From: Desulfobacter latus
GTDB taxonomy: Bacteria; Desulfobacterota; Desulfobacteria; Desulfobacterales; Desulfobacteraceae
Direction: 5' to 3'
Length of the DNA stretch: 40,084 bases
Assembly: GCF_013389365.1 (NCBI RefSeq)
Contig: NZ_JACADJ010000034.1
Coordinates: 1-40,084 of the forward strand
Part shown: positions 16,548 through 25,259 of the stretch, one piece after another
Position numbering within the stretch: position 1 is the stretch's first letter
Layout: each line of letters starts with the position of its first letter
Made by a program: the position numbers and the translations under genes
The notes under the pieces: model-generated
The model's input: only the letters and a program-made list of their open reading frames with translations
The model's database searches: none
Told to the model about the DNA's origin: nothing

Positions 16548-17462
16548 TTATAAGTTCTCTACATAGTGCTCTGCACAAAACGCAGCCACAGCACCATCTC
16601 CCACAGCTGTTGCAATCTGTCGCAAAGGCGTATCCCTGACATCGCCGATGGCGAACACACCGGGTACGTTTGTCTGCATTTGGGTATCCACAAGAATAAA
16701 ACCACTTTCATCGGTCTTCACAGCACCTTTTATAAATTCGGTGTTGGGCAGAATACCGATCCAAATAAAGCAGCCGTTTGCCTCAATTTTAGACTCATCA
16801 CCGGTTTTCAAATTTTTTACATTCACTTTTTCAACGCTGAAAAATCCATCCATTCCCGTTACGACGCTATCCCATATGAACTCAATTTTGTCGTTGGCAA
16901 ACGCTCTTTCCTGGAGAATCTTGGTGGCCCGTAATTCATCCCTGCGATGGACGACATACACTTTTTTAGCAAACCGGGTGAGAAAGATGGATTCCTGGAT
17001 CGCGGTATCCCCGCCGCCCACGGCTACCACCACTTTATCTTTGAAAAAAGGCCCGTCACAGGTACCGCAAAAGGACACCCCTTTACCCATGAACTTGTCC
17101 TCGCCAACCCCAAGTTTCCTGGGCGATGCACCCGAGGCAATGATCAGGGATTTGGTTTTAATGCGTTTTTGCTTGAGGATTACCTCCTTAATTTTCCCGG
17201 AAAGATCAAGGTCCTGAACCTCTGCGGTTTCAATATCCAACCCCAGGGTCAACGCCTGTTCTTTTATTTTTTCGGCCAGGTCAAATCCGGAAATCCCTTC
17301 GGGAAACCCAGGATAATTTTCAATCCAGTCCGTTACAAGAACCTGACCGCCGGGCGCTGCTTTTTCAATCAGCAAAACATTCATCCGGGCCCGGGCCGCA
17401 TAGAGTCCTGCGGTTAGACCGGCCGGCCCGGCACCGATGATCACCAGATCATATTCACTCAT
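16548..17462 (-). CDS. trxB: Thioredoxin reductase
   Basis: FAD enzyme that uses NADPH to reduce thioredoxin, 304 aa, cytoplasmic. The FAD-binding loop GAGPAGLTAGLYAAR opens the protein, the redox pair is C132/C135 in FCGTCDGPFF, the second nucleotide loop GGGDTAIQES is near 154, and the C-terminal FAD motif FAIGDVRDTPLRQIATAVGDG closes it. The pair reads CGTC rather than the CATC of E. coli, a common variant. It lies 11 bases downstream of trxA, its substrate, and 1 base upstream of bamD. Confidence 0.94.
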   Translation of the reverse strand: MSEYDLVIIGAGPAGLTAGLYAARARMNVLLIEKAAPGGQVLVTDWIENYPGFPEGISGFDLAEKIKEQALTLGLDIETAEVQDLDLSGKIKEVILKQKRIKTKSLIIASGASPRKLGVGEDKFMGKGVSFCGTCDGPFFKDKVVVAVGGGDTAIQESIFLTRFAKKVYVVHRRDELRATKILQERAFANDKIEFIWDSVVTGMDGFFSVEKVNVKNLKTGDESKIEANGCFIWIGILPNTEFIKGAVKTDESGFILVDTQMQTNVPGVFAIGDVRDTPLRQIATAVGDGAVAAFCAEHYVENL

Positions 17463-17473
17463 TGGAAATCTCC

Positions 17474-17800
17474 TTAAAGAACGCTTTTGATGGCCTCTTC
17501 AAGTTTTTCCTTTGCCACCATGCCGGTAATTTGATTAACAACCGATCCATTTTTAAAAAAAATAAGGGTTGGAATGGCCTGTACATTATGTTTACTGGGG
17601 CTTATGGGGTTATCATCCACATTGACTTTGGCAATGGTTATCTGATCACCAAATTCATCGGCCAGTGCTTCAAGGCTCGGTCCAATGGCTTTGCACGGGC
17701 CACACCAGGGTGCCCAGAAATCTACCATAATCGGCTTGTCAGATGTTTTTAACAATTCGTCGAAGTCTTCGTCATTGAGATGAATAATATTTTCCGCCAT
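17474..17800 (-). CDS. trxA: Thioredoxin
   Basis: Small redox protein of 108 aa with the canonical active site WAPWCGPCK (C33, C36), the buried Asp equivalent near VDFWAP, and the cis-proline segment AIPTLIFFKNG near residue 75. It donates electrons to ribonucleotide reductase, reductive sulfur enzymes and disulfides. It is the first gene of trxA-trxB-bamD and sits behind a very good promoter at 17837-17865. Confidence 0.96.
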   Translation of the reverse strand: MAENIIHLNDEDFDELLKTSDKPIMVDFWAPWCGPCKAIGPSLEALADEFGDQITIAKVNVDDNPISPSKHNVQAIPTLIFFKNGSVVNQITGMVAKEKLEEAIKSVL

Positions 17801-17836
17801 AATTATTTCCTATTTTTTTAGGTTAAAATTACCGAA

Positions 17837-17865
17837 ACTATAAGTTCATAATCGGATTTTGTCAA
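17837..17865 (-). promoter_or_regulatory. Sigma-70-type promoter for trxA-trxB-bamD
   Basis: On the minus strand, perfect TTGACA (17865-17860), a 17-base spacer and TATAGT (17842-17837). The leader before trxA is about 30 bases. Confidence 0.75.
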
Positions 17866-17895
17866 TTTTGGACGTCAAAAATCAACATTGCTATT

Positions 17896-17937
17896 AAAAA
17901 ACGATGCGCTCTGTTCAACAAAAGAACAAAGCGCATC
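17896..17937 (-). terminator. Rho-independent terminator of the rubrerythrin gene
   Basis: A 14-bp stem (17903-17916/17924-17937, one G-U type mismatch) with a 7-base loop, followed on the minus strand by a run of six T (17901-17896). It lies 33 bases past the rubrerythrin stop. Confidence 0.85.
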
Positions 17938-17970
17938 CCTGTTTAGGAACTGCTCTTAAAAAATTTCCGA

Positions 17971-18546
17971 TTACCAGTTTTCACCAAGAACCTCAAAATG
18001 CGCCTGGGGATGGGCGCAGGCCGGGCACATTTCAACCGCTTCAATCCCTTCATGCAGGTAGCCGCAGTTCCGGCACCGCCAGGTGATCGGGGCTTCTTTT
18101 TTGAACACCGTGCCTGCCTCAATATTGGCCGCCAGGTCATTGTATCTTTTTTCATGCTGTTTTTCAGCAACAGATACCATGTCAAAAACCAGGGCAATGG
18201 CATCAAAACCCTCTTTCCTGGCAATCTCGGCAAATTCCGGATACATATGAGACCACTCTTCATGCTCTCCGGCCGCAGCCGCTTTCAGGTTTTCCAGTGT
18301 GGTACCAATAACACCGGCAGGAAAGGTGCCGGAAATCTCGACCTCGCCACCTTCAAGAAATTTAAAAAAGCGCTTTGCATGCTCTTTTTCCTGGTCGGCA
18401 GTTTCGGCGAAAATTTCAGAAATCTGGACATACCCATCCTTTTTCGCCTGGCTGGCAAAATAAGTATAGCGCATTCTTGCCTGGGATTCACCGGCAAAGG
18501 CGGTGAGCAGATTTTTTTCCGTCCTGGTTCCTTTTAAACTTGCCAT
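17971..18546 (-). CDS. rbr: Rubrerythrin
   Basis: Non-haem di-iron peroxidase that protects anaerobes from hydrogen peroxide, 191 aa. The N-terminal ferritin-like four-helix part carries the iron ligands in FAGESQARMRY (near residue 20), ETADQEKEHAKRFF (near 50) and the later helices; the C-terminal rubredoxin-like domain has CRNCGYLHEG and CPACAHPQAHF, giving four Cys for one iron. AAGGAG precedes the ATG. It lies between aroB and trxA on the same strand but has its own terminator and a likely TATTAT-type -10 in the 46-base gap. Its presence supports a strictly anaerobic life style. Confidence 0.95.
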   Translation of the reverse strand: MASLKGTRTEKNLLTAFAGESQARMRYTYFASQAKKDGYVQISEIFAETADQEKEHAKRFFKFLEGGEVEISGTFPAGVIGTTLENLKAAAAGEHEEWSHMYPEFAEIARKEGFDAIALVFDMVSVAEKQHEKRYNDLAANIEAGTVFKKEAPITWRCRNCGYLHEGIEAVEMCPACAHPQAHFEVLGENW

Positions 18547-18592
18547 AATTCGAATCTCCTTAATTCCTTAAATTTATTTATAATACCGAACA

Positions 18593-19630
18593 TCAGACAA
18601 AATAACCACGAATAAAACCATTCAGGTCATCATAGCTTATGTCTTCCACCCTGGCCTGTCCGATCTGTCCGAGAAAAACAAAAAAGAGATGATTGCCTTG
18701 TTTTTTCTTATCCCGGGAGGCCGCCTCAATGATCTGTTCCGGGGGGAAGTCAAAGGCAACAGGCAGCCCAAGACCTGAAAGCAAATTTTTGATTCGATCC
18801 ACATCTGCTTGATCAATATACCCTTTTTGTCGGGAAAACTGTGCTGCCGCTACCATCCCTGCGGCAACCGCACGGCCGTGGCCGCAGGGGTTCAATTTTT
18901 CAAACGCATGTCCGATGGTGTGGCCGAAGTTAAGCTTGCGGCGCTCCCCGGCCTCTCGTTCATCTGCCTGGACCACACGGGATTTAATGCCGACTGAATC
19001 CACAACCATTCGGAAAACCGTTTCCCGCTCCAGGGCCAGGGCCTTATCCCGGTTGTTTTCGATAAACGCCAGAAGGGCGAGATCCTTAATCAGTCCATGT
19101 TTGACAATCTCGGCCAGACCGTTGGAGATTTCCCTGTCCGGCAGGGTGGACAGCATGTCGATGTCACACAGGACAAACCGGGGCTGGTTGAACACCCCCA
19201 CCATATTTTTAAAGGCGTCCAGATTGACCCCGTTTTTGCCCCCGACGCTGGCGTCCACCTGGGAAAGAAGAGAGGTGGAAACAAAGCCGAAACGGATGCC
19301 TCTTAGAAAAACAGATGCTGCAAATCCGGCAATGTCACAGACAATGCCTCCGCCGATGGCCAGCAAAAAACTTGACCGGTCGCACCCGGCCTTAATCATT
19401 TCCCGCAGGATATATTCCACCGTAGCCAGGGTTTTGACCTTTTCCCCGGTACCGATGGTGATCACATGGCCGGCAGGAAAGGATGCACCGTAATGCTTGA
19501 GGATGTTTTCATCGGTAACAATAACCACAGAACCCTGGTCCGGCAGGTAATCTTTTACACGGGACAAGGACGCTCCCACATGGATGGCAGAGGTTCCCTG
19601 CCGGCCCTCAACTGTAAAGGTTTTAATCAT
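18593..19630 (-). CDS. aroB: 3-dehydroquinate synthase
   Basis: Second step of the shikimate pathway, converting DAHP to 3-dehydroquinate with NAD and a divalent metal. Visible are the NAD loop AIGGGIVCDIAGFAAS near residue 88, the substrate segment LLSQVDASVGGKNGVN near 120, and the metal ligands in GLAEIVKHG (Glu), FGHTIGHAFE (His) and CGHGRAVAAGM (His). I choose the ATG at 19630 (345 aa); a longer frame opens at a TTG at 19675 but adds 15 poorly conserved residues without a well-placed ribosome binding site. Confidence 0.93.
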   Translation of the reverse strand: MIKTFTVEGRQGTSAIHVGASLSRVKDYLPDQGSVVIVTDENILKHYGASFPAGHVITIGTGEKVKTLATVEYILREMIKAGCDRSSFLLAIGGGIVCDIAGFAASVFLRGIRFGFVSTSLLSQVDASVGGKNGVNLDAFKNMVGVFNQPRFVLCDIDMLSTLPDREISNGLAEIVKHGLIKDLALLAFIENNRDKALALERETVFRMVVDSVGIKSRVVQADEREAGERRKLNFGHTIGHAFEKLNPCGHGRAVAAGMVAAAQFSRQKGYIDQADVDRIKNLLSGLGLPVAFDFPPEQIIEAASRDKKKQGNHLFFVFLGQIGQARVEDISYDDLNGFIRGYFV

Positions 19631-19732
19631 ATTTTTCGCCTTGGGAAATGATAAGATTGATATTCTTTTTTTCAATTAGCATGCTTGCTCCCATGTTTTT
19701 ATCAAGATTCGTTGGCTTGGGCAAATAAAAAA

Positions 19733-19807
19733 CTCGCACAACGATACTAAGCCACAAAACGTTGATTTGGTTTTATGACCTTTTGTGTCTTTGCGGCTTT
19801 GTGCGAG
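19733..19807. repeat. Imperfect inverted repeat upstream of aroB
   Basis: Arms CTCGCACAA (19733-19741) and TTGTGCGAG (19799-19807), with inner matches CACAAAA (19753-19759) and TTTTGTG (19781-19787). The sequence belongs to the loose class of GCAAAG/CACAAAG-rich intergenic repeats seen in many Desulfobacterota. It sits in the 461-bp gap between aroB and the kinase gene. Confidence 0.5.
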
Positions 19808-19915
19808 AATAAAACGGCATTGCTGAAACCACAATAAATTAGGTAAATAATCCGAATTAATATTTGATTTTAATTGATCTTCAATATAGACTTTAACAGA
19901 ATATTTTGGCGTCAT

Positions 19916-20077
19916 ATGCTGTTAAAGGCTCTGAGAGCTGATGACCATGCCATCATTCGGGAGGGCTTAAAGATGCTTCTGGAAAATAAGGAATGGAGAA
20001 CAGAAACCATCAACATTAACGAAAGGCTGGAAAGTCTTTTGGTATTGACTTGGGACTTGATGATTGAGTGGGAGTAA
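19916..20077 (+). pseudogene. Truncated response-regulator receiver fragment
   Basis: The frame from the ATG at 19916 reads ALRADDHAIIREGLKMLLEN, which is the typical first beta strand and helix of a NarL/LuxR-type receiver domain, including the acidic pair that binds magnesium. After that the similarity stops: the phospho-acceptor Asp, the remaining strands and the DNA-binding domain are missing, and the frame ends within 54 codons. I read it as the 5' stump of a deleted regulator gene, with the kinase gene starting 14 bases further on. Confidence 0.5.
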
Positions 20078-20091
20078 AACATAAGGACGAA

Positions 20092-21240
20092 ATGGAACAT
20101 ATTACAACTGCAACCCAATTTGAAAAAACAGATGCAGTGGAGGCGCTTGCCAACGGAATTGCCCATGACGTCAACAATCTGTTGACCACCATTAAGGGAC
20201 ATGCCTCCATGATGTTGAACAATGTTAATCCCACAGATCCGCTCTACAACCACATTATTGAAATTTTGTCCAGTGTTGACAAAGGTTCAGATTTTGCCAA
20301 CCAACTGCTTGGCTTTGCCATGGCCGATGAGGTTTATTTAAGACGCATTGATGCGAACAGGCTGGTGCGGTCGGTGGTGGAAACGTTTAATCTGGACGGG
20401 CAACGGATTATCCTGGATGTAAGCCTTAATGCCAGGCCTTTAATGATAAGAGGCGATTCTGAAAAAATTAAACAGGTGGTCACCGATATAATCAATAACG
20501 CATTGCAAGCCATGCCCGAAGGTGGCAAACTTTCCGTGCGCACGGAAGCTGCCGCAATTCTTAATGATGCCGCAGAGGCCGTTGGACTGGAATCCGGTCT
20601 TTTTTGTAAAATCACAATATCCGATACCGGTATCGGCATGAACAGGGACACCCTGGAAAAAATATTCAAAGCCTTTTATTCCTATAATCATAAACAATTT
20701 CCGGAAAAAAAAGGACTGGGCCTTACGTTTGCCAAAAAGATCGTTAAACATCACAATGGCGTCATTGATGTATGGAGCTCTCCAAATGTCGGCTCCTCTT
20801 TTTCCGTTATTCTGCCCCTGGCAGAAGACAATCACCTCAATGACATGCCTTCCGCCCAGGAGGAGCTGAAGCTCGGCCATGAGTCCGTACTCCTGGTAGA
20901 TGATGAACAGCGCATTCTCGACGTTGGACGTACCATATGTAAGGCCCTGGGTTATACGGTTTTCACAGCGGCTTCCGGCAAGGATGCTTTGAAGATTTAT
21001 TCAAAAAAAAAGAACGACATCAATGTTGTGGTGCTGGACATGATCATGCCGGGCATGGATGGATTGGATGTGTTTATGGCGCTCAAAAAACTTAACCCTG
21101 ATATTAAGGTGCTGCTTTCCACAGGATATGCCATTGATGACAATGCCCAGGAAATGCTCAGGCAGGGTTGCAAAGGATATATTCTCAAGCCCTATTCCAT
21201 GGTGGATTTTTCACATAAGTTACGAGAGATTCTGGGTTGA
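20092..21240 (+). CDS. Hybrid histidine kinase without sensor domain
   Basis: Protein of 382 aa. It starts almost directly at the dimerisation helix, with the phospho-accepting H25 in GIAHDVNNLL. The ATPase domain (about 125-245) has the N box IINNALQAMPEGG, the G1 box ISDTGIGM and the G2 box KKGLGLTFAKKI. A receiver domain (about 262-380) has VLLVDDE, the phospho-acceptor Asp in VVLDMIMPGMDG and the conserved Lys in ILKPYS. No PAS, GAF, HAMP or membrane segment precedes the kinase core, so it is soluble and must get its input from a partner, or it is a 5'-truncated gene. I prefer the ATG at 20092, which has AAGGA upstream, over a GTG at 20068. Confidence 0.88.
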   Translation: MEHITTATQFEKTDAVEALANGIAHDVNNLLTTIKGHASMMLNNVNPTDPLYNHIIEILSSVDKGSDFANQLLGFAMADEVYLRRIDANRLVRSVVETFNLDGQRIILDVSLNARPLMIRGDSEKIKQVVTDIINNALQAMPEGGKLSVRTEAAAILNDAAEAVGLESGLFCKITISDTGIGMNRDTLEKIFKAFYSYNHKQFPEKKGLGLTFAKKIVKHHNGVIDVWSSPNVGSSFSVILPLAEDNHLNDMPSAQEELKLGHESVLLVDDEQRILDVGRTICKALGYTVFTAASGKDALKIYSKKKNDINVVVLDMIMPGMDGLDVFMALKKLNPDIKVLLSTGYAIDDNAQEMLRQGCKGYILKPYSMVDFSHKLREILG

Positions 21241-21305
21241 CAGGTTCTTTTCGGTATCTGTCCGGATATGTGAAACTTGATAGTCGAGTGAAAATCCATC
21301 ATTCC

Positions 21306-21334
21306 TTGACACCGTTTTTATGATTTTCTATAGT
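21306..21334 (+). promoter_or_regulatory. Sigma-70-type promoter for minCDE
   Basis: Perfect TTGACA (21306-21311), 17-base spacer and TATAGT (21329-21334). The predicted start near 21341 leaves an 85-base leader before minC. Confidence 0.75.
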
Positions 21335-21425
21335 CTCGTAAACATTCATAAATTCATATTCTGAACAGCTTTTTACGCCGGGCAGAAATGGTACGGATCA
21401 ATCTCAACTTTGCTTGTGGATTTTA

Positions 21426-22115
21426 ATGATAAATTTTGATAACACCGCCCCTGTCAAACTCAAAGGTGCTGGTAGCGGATTGTGGATTACCATCGACCCC
21501 TCCCACCCGGAGTCTGAAATCATTGCTGAAATTGACAGATTGTTTGAAAAAATCAAACATCTGGCCATAAATGTGGATATAGTCCTTGATACCGGTGATG
21601 TCGGCGGGCAGGAGGAACTGGTTGACAGGATAAAATCACACCTTAAAAGTAACTTTGAGCTGGGCACGATTTCCACTTCCCCCAAAAAACGCTCCATTCC
21701 CACCGAACGTCGCCGTCAAAGGGATTTGTCCAGGGGCTGGAACCATCACAAAAGTGACGTGCTTATGCTCAGGGGACGGGTGCGCTCCGGCCAGAAAATC
21801 AATGCCGGAAAACATCTGGTGATCACAGGGGACGTGAACCCCGGCGCCGAACTTACCGCAGGCGGTGATATTATTGTGCTTGGCACCCTGGCAGGAAAAG
21901 TCCATGCCGGATACCCCAAAAATGATGGGGCCATGATATTTTCCCTGGTATTTAACCCCAGTCTGGTAAAAATCGGACTGATAACCGCCACCGGCGCCAG
22001 CGAACCAGGCACCCAAGGTCCTGAATTTGCCTGTGTGGAGCAGGGCATTGTTGTGGTTAAAAATTATATGAAAGAAAATCCGTTCAAACGCATGCCCTGG
22101 CCGGAAGTGATATAA
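21426..22115 (+). CDS. minC: Septum-site determining protein MinC
   Basis: Inhibitor of FtsZ polymerisation at the cell poles, 229 aa. The C-terminal beta-helix domain is clear (about 120-215: LRGRVRSGQKINAGKHLVI, GDVNPGAELTAGGDIIVLG, LAGKVHAGYPKND), and ends with the MinD-binding part. The N-terminal FtsZ-binding domain (about 1-95) is more divergent, as usual. A basic linker, SPKKRSIPTERRRQR, joins them. I take the ATG at 21426; a TTG at 21414 is also in frame. First gene of minCDE. Confidence 0.93.
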   Translation: MINFDNTAPVKLKGAGSGLWITIDPSHPESEIIAEIDRLFEKIKHLAINVDIVLDTGDVGGQEELVDRIKSHLKSNFELGTISTSPKKRSIPTERRRQRDLSRGWNHHKSDVLMLRGRVRSGQKINAGKHLVITGDVNPGAELTAGGDIIVLGTLAGKVHAGYPKNDGAMIFSLVFNPSLVKIGLITATGASEPGTQGPEFACVEQGIVVVKNYMKENPFKRMPWPEVI

Positions 22116-22151
22116 GGACCATAAAAACAATCATAACTATTGAGGTGTAAT

Positions 22152-22946
22152 TTGGAAGGAAAAATTATTGTTGTAACATCTGGAAAGGGCGGCGTGGGAA
22201 AAACAACAGCGACCTCTTCCATTGGGGCGGCCCTGGCACTTGAAGGAAAAAGGGTCGCTATTGTGGATATGGATATCGGACTGCGTAACCTTGATGTGGT
22301 TATGGGCCTGGAAAACCGGATTGTTTTTAATATCGTAGATGTGGTTCAGGGCAGGTGCAAAATTGACCAGGCAGCCATCCGGGATAGACGCATTGAGAAT
22401 CTTTTTCTAATCCCGGCCTCCCAAAGTGATAATAAAAATGTGTTGACATCGACAGGGGTTGAACGGATAGCCAAGGAGCTGCGCAAAAAATTTGATTATG
22501 TGATCATGGACTCTCCGGCCGGCATTGAACGCGGGTTTGAGAACGCCATTATCAGCGCCAATGAAGCGGTTGTGGTATGTACGCCCGATGTCTCCGCCGT
22601 CAGGGATGCAGACCGCGTTATCGGTCTTTTATATGCCCGTTCCCTGGAGCCCAAACTCATTGTCAACCGTATTGAGCCGGTCCGTGTGGAACGCGGTGAG
22701 ATGCTCAGCCATGAAGATGTGCTGGAGATATTATCCATTGATCTGGCAGGACTTGTGCCCATGGATGAAAAGGTACTCATCTCCTCCAACACCGGTACGC
22801 CGTTGGTGCTTCAGAACGATTCCACCGCCGGACAAGCCTTTCGCAGGATTGCCAAACGTCTGAATGGAGAAAAAATTCCCATTGAGATACCGAATCGGAA
22901 AACCAGCGTATGGAGCAAATTGAGTAAAACGTTCGGGTTAAGATGA
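22152..22946 (+). CDS. minD: Septum-site determining ATPase MinD
   Basis: Membrane-cycling ATPase that recruits MinC and is driven off by MinE, 264 aa. The deviant Walker A motif SGKGGVGKTT is at residues 10-19, Walker A' VDMDIGLRNLD near 42, and Walker B VIMDSPAG near 118. The C-terminal amphipathic membrane-targeting helix is visible as SVWSKLSKTFGLR. I place the start at TTG 22152, preceded by GAGGTG with a short spacer; a TTG four codons upstream overlaps that binding site. Confidence 0.94.
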   Translation: MEGKIIVVTSGKGGVGKTTATSSIGAALALEGKRVAIVDMDIGLRNLDVVMGLENRIVFNIVDVVQGRCKIDQAAIRDRRIENLFLIPASQSDNKNVLTSTGVERIAKELRKKFDYVIMDSPAGIERGFENAIISANEAVVVCTPDVSAVRDADRVIGLLYARSLEPKLIVNRIEPVRVERGEMLSHEDVLEILSIDLAGLVPMDEKVLISSNTGTPLVLQNDSTAGQAFRRIAKRLNGEKIPIEIPNRKTSVWSKLSKTFGLR

Positions 22947-22961
22947 TAAGGAGGGTTTTGA

Positions 22962-23228
22962 ATGCTGCAAGACTTTTTGAAACGGTTCTCAGGCCAGAAA
23001 AGAAGTAGTGACGAAGCAAAAAAGCGCCTTCAATTTTCTTTAGTTTATGACAAGCTGGAGGTGAACGATACGACTTTGACGGACCTTCAGACGGATATTG
23101 TTGATGTGATATCAAAATACTTTGAAATTGATAAGGATGCATTGGAGCTTAAGGTTAAAAATGATAAAGATGTCTCTGCCCTGGTGTTTAACACCCCGAT
23201 TCTCCATGTAAAAAGAAAACGGGCATAA
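22962..23228 (+). CDS. minE: Cell division topological specificity factor MinE
   Basis: Small protein of 88 aa that stimulates MinD ATPase and gives the Min system its spatial pattern. The N-terminal membrane/MinD-binding stretch is MLQDFLKRFSGQKRSSDEAKKRLQ (residues 1-24), followed by the dimerising beta/alpha domain (about 32-85) with ISKYFEIDKDALELKV. AGGAGG precedes the ATG, 15 bases after minD. It is the last gene of the unit and is followed by a strong terminator. Confidence 0.94.
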   Translation: MLQDFLKRFSGQKRSSDEAKKRLQFSLVYDKLEVNDTTLTDLQTDIVDVISKYFEIDKDALELKVKNDKDVSALVFNTPILHVKRKRA

Positions 23229-23261
23229 ACTTAGACTATTGGGACATGTAGGCTTTGAAAT

Positions 23262-23302
23262 AAAACCGCCCGGAAACAAATTGTTGTTTCCGGGCGGTTT
23301 TT
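23262..23302. terminator. Terminator of minCDE
   Basis: A perfect 18-bp stem (23262-23279/23284-23301) with a 4-base loop and T-rich 3' end on both strands. It lies 33 bases after minE and also upstream of the convergent end of aspS, so it may serve both. Confidence 0.9.
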
Positions 23303-23322
23303 AAATTTCGTATGCCGGGATT

Positions 23323-23411
23323 GGTTCTAACGTCGGCCGCTGTAGGGGCAGGCCACCGTGCCTGCCCTAACGAGGGCAACCACAGAGGGTTGCCCCTACG
23401 AAAAATGGCCT
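23323..23411. repeat. Dispersed palindromic repeat, copy 1
   Basis: This stretch, from GGTTCTAACGTCGG to CGAAAAATGGCC, recurs in inverted orientation at 31743-31819. It has internal palindromes (AGGGGCAGGC/GCCTGCCCT and GTAGGGGCA/TGCCCCTAC) and no coding potential. Copy 1 is 12 bases longer in the centre. Both copies follow or face an operon terminator. Confidence 0.75.
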
Positions 23412-23427
23412 ACAATGGACATTCGGC

Positions 23428-25215
23428 TTACTCGATGGGTTTTACCGTTTTAATAGCCAGCTCCTGAAGCTGAGCCGCAACCGCTTTTGAGGGTGCCTGG
23501 GTCATCAGGCAGGTGGCTTTCTGGGTTTTGGGAAAGGCAATAACATTGCGGATGGAATCCTCACGGCAAAGCAGCATCACCAGGCGATCCAGACCAAATG
23601 CCAGTCCGCCGTGGGGCGGTGCGCCAAACGTCAGGGCTTCCAGCAGGAACCCAAACTTTTCCTTTGCTTCTTCTTGACCGATTCCTAAACACTTGAGTAC
23701 CCGTTCCTGCAATTCGCTGTCATGGATGCGGATGCTGCCGCCGCCGATCTCAACACCGTTGAGAACCAGGTCATAGGCCCGGGAGTTGACCTCCAGGGGG
23801 TTGCTCTCCAGTTTGTCGATATCCGCTTCCATGGGGGCGGTAAACGGATGATGAAGCGCCTGGTAGCGTTTTTCCGTTTCATCATATTCAAACATGGGGA
23901 AATGGGTGATCCAGGTAAATTTGAACTCATTATCATCAATGAGTCCGAGCCTGCGTGCCAACTCGTTTCTCAACTGCCCCAGGGCTTCATTGGTGATATT
24001 GGGCTTGTCTGCCACAAAAAAGACAATATCACCGGGTTCAAGATCCAGGCGCTGCTTTAACGCCTCTTTTTCATCATCCGAGAAAAATTTGGCAATAGGG
24101 GACTGCCACTGATCTTCTTTTATTTTTATCCAGGCCAGGCCTTTGGCTCTGTAAACAGCGGCAAATTCGGTGAGTTCATCAATCTGTTTTCGGGTAAAAT
24201 CAGCACAGCCCTTGGCATTGACGGCCTTGACCAGCCCGCCGTTTTTAACCACAGAGGCAAACACTTTGAAATCTGCATTGGCTACAATGTCGGACACATT
24301 TTTTAATTCCAGACCAAACCTTAAATCAGGACGGTCTATGCCGAATCGCTCCATGGCCTCGGCCCAGGTCATGCTGGGGAACGGTTCGGGAAAGTCCACA
24401 TCCAGCACATTTTTGAATATGGCTTTGATCAATCCTTCGGTAATCGCCATCACCTGATGTTCATCTACAAAGGAGAGCTCCATATCAATCTGGGTGAACT
24501 CGGGCTGGCGGTCCGCCCGCAGATCCTCATCCCTGAAACATTTGACAACCTGATAATACCGGTCAAAGCCGGCAACCATCAAAAGCTGTTTGAACAGCTG
24601 GGGAGACTGGGGCAGGGCATAAAAGTCGCCCTGGTTGACCCGGGAGGGAACCAGATAATCCCTGGCACCTTCGGGCGTGCTTTTGGTTAACACCGGGGTT
24701 TCAATATCTATAAATCCGTTGGCATCCAGATAATTTCGAACCGTCATGGTGGTTTTGTGCCGGGCCAGCATGTTATTTTTAAGCTGGGTGCGCCTTAAAT
24801 CCAGATAACGGTACTGGAGTCGTATGGTTTCCGATGCATCCACCCGGTCTTCAATTTGAAAGGCGGGTGTTTTGGCCCTGGAAAAAATCCGCAGCTCCGT
24901 CACAAGTACCTCTATAACACCCGTGGTCATTCTGGGGTTTATCATGTCCGCAGGTCTTGCCGACACTTTTCCTTTGATGCCCAGGACATATTCGTTTCTG
25001 ATTTCCTGGGCTTTTTCATGGACAGCCTCGGAGACCGATGGATCAAACACAACCTGGGTAATGCCTTCCCGGTCCCGGAGGTCTACAAAAATAACACCGC
25101 CGTGATCCCGTCGGTGCTGAACCCACCCCATGAGTACGACGTCCTGGCCAATGTGGCTTTTTCCCAACTCAATACAAGAGTGGGTGCGTTTCATATCTCC
25201 AAGTAAGTCAGTCAC
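23428..25215 (-). CDS. aspS: Aspartyl-tRNA synthetase
   Basis: Class II synthetase of 595 aa. The N-terminal OB-fold anticodon-binding domain spans about 8-110 (VLMGWVQHRRDHGGVIFVDLRDREG). The catalytic core has motif 1 near 165-185 (IETPVLTKSTPEGARDYLV), motif 2 (RYYQVVKCFRDEDLRADRQPEFTQ near 215) and motif 3 (GGLAFGLDRLVMLL near 545), and the bacterial GAD insertion lies between about 290 and 430. Start: the GTG at 25215 gives a short leader seen in relatives in this phylum; the ATG at 25194 is a possible alternative. Whether it charges tRNA-Asn too (non-discriminating) cannot be told by eye. Confidence 0.95.
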   Translation of the reverse strand: MTDLLGDMKRTHSCIELGKSHIGQDVVLMGWVQHRRDHGGVIFVDLRDREGITQVVFDPSVSEAVHEKAQEIRNEYVLGIKGKVSARPADMINPRMTTGVIEVLVTELRIFSRAKTPAFQIEDRVDASETIRLQYRYLDLRRTQLKNNMLARHKTTMTVRNYLDANGFIDIETPVLTKSTPEGARDYLVPSRVNQGDFYALPQSPQLFKQLLMVAGFDRYYQVVKCFRDEDLRADRQPEFTQIDMELSFVDEHQVMAITEGLIKAIFKNVLDVDFPEPFPSMTWAEAMERFGIDRPDLRFGLELKNVSDIVANADFKVFASVVKNGGLVKAVNAKGCADFTRKQIDELTEFAAVYRAKGLAWIKIKEDQWQSPIAKFFSDDEKEALKQRLDLEPGDIVFFVADKPNITNEALGQLRNELARRLGLIDDNEFKFTWITHFPMFEYDETEKRYQALHHPFTAPMEADIDKLESNPLEVNSRAYDLVLNGVEIGGGSIRIHDSELQERVLKCLGIGQEEAKEKFGFLLEALTFGAPPHGGLAFGLDRLVMLLCREDSIRNVIAFPKTQKATCLMTQAPSKAVAAQLQELAIKTVKPIE

Positions 25216-25259
25216 TTTTATTCTTTAGCTCCTTAAACTCCATAACTATATTAATTTTT

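Noticed and set aside
19676-19915. Small frame of 79 codons upstream of aroB
   Set aside because: It runs through an inverted repeat of the common GCAAAG/CACAAAG type and has no ribosome binding site; the apparent protein is the repeat translated.
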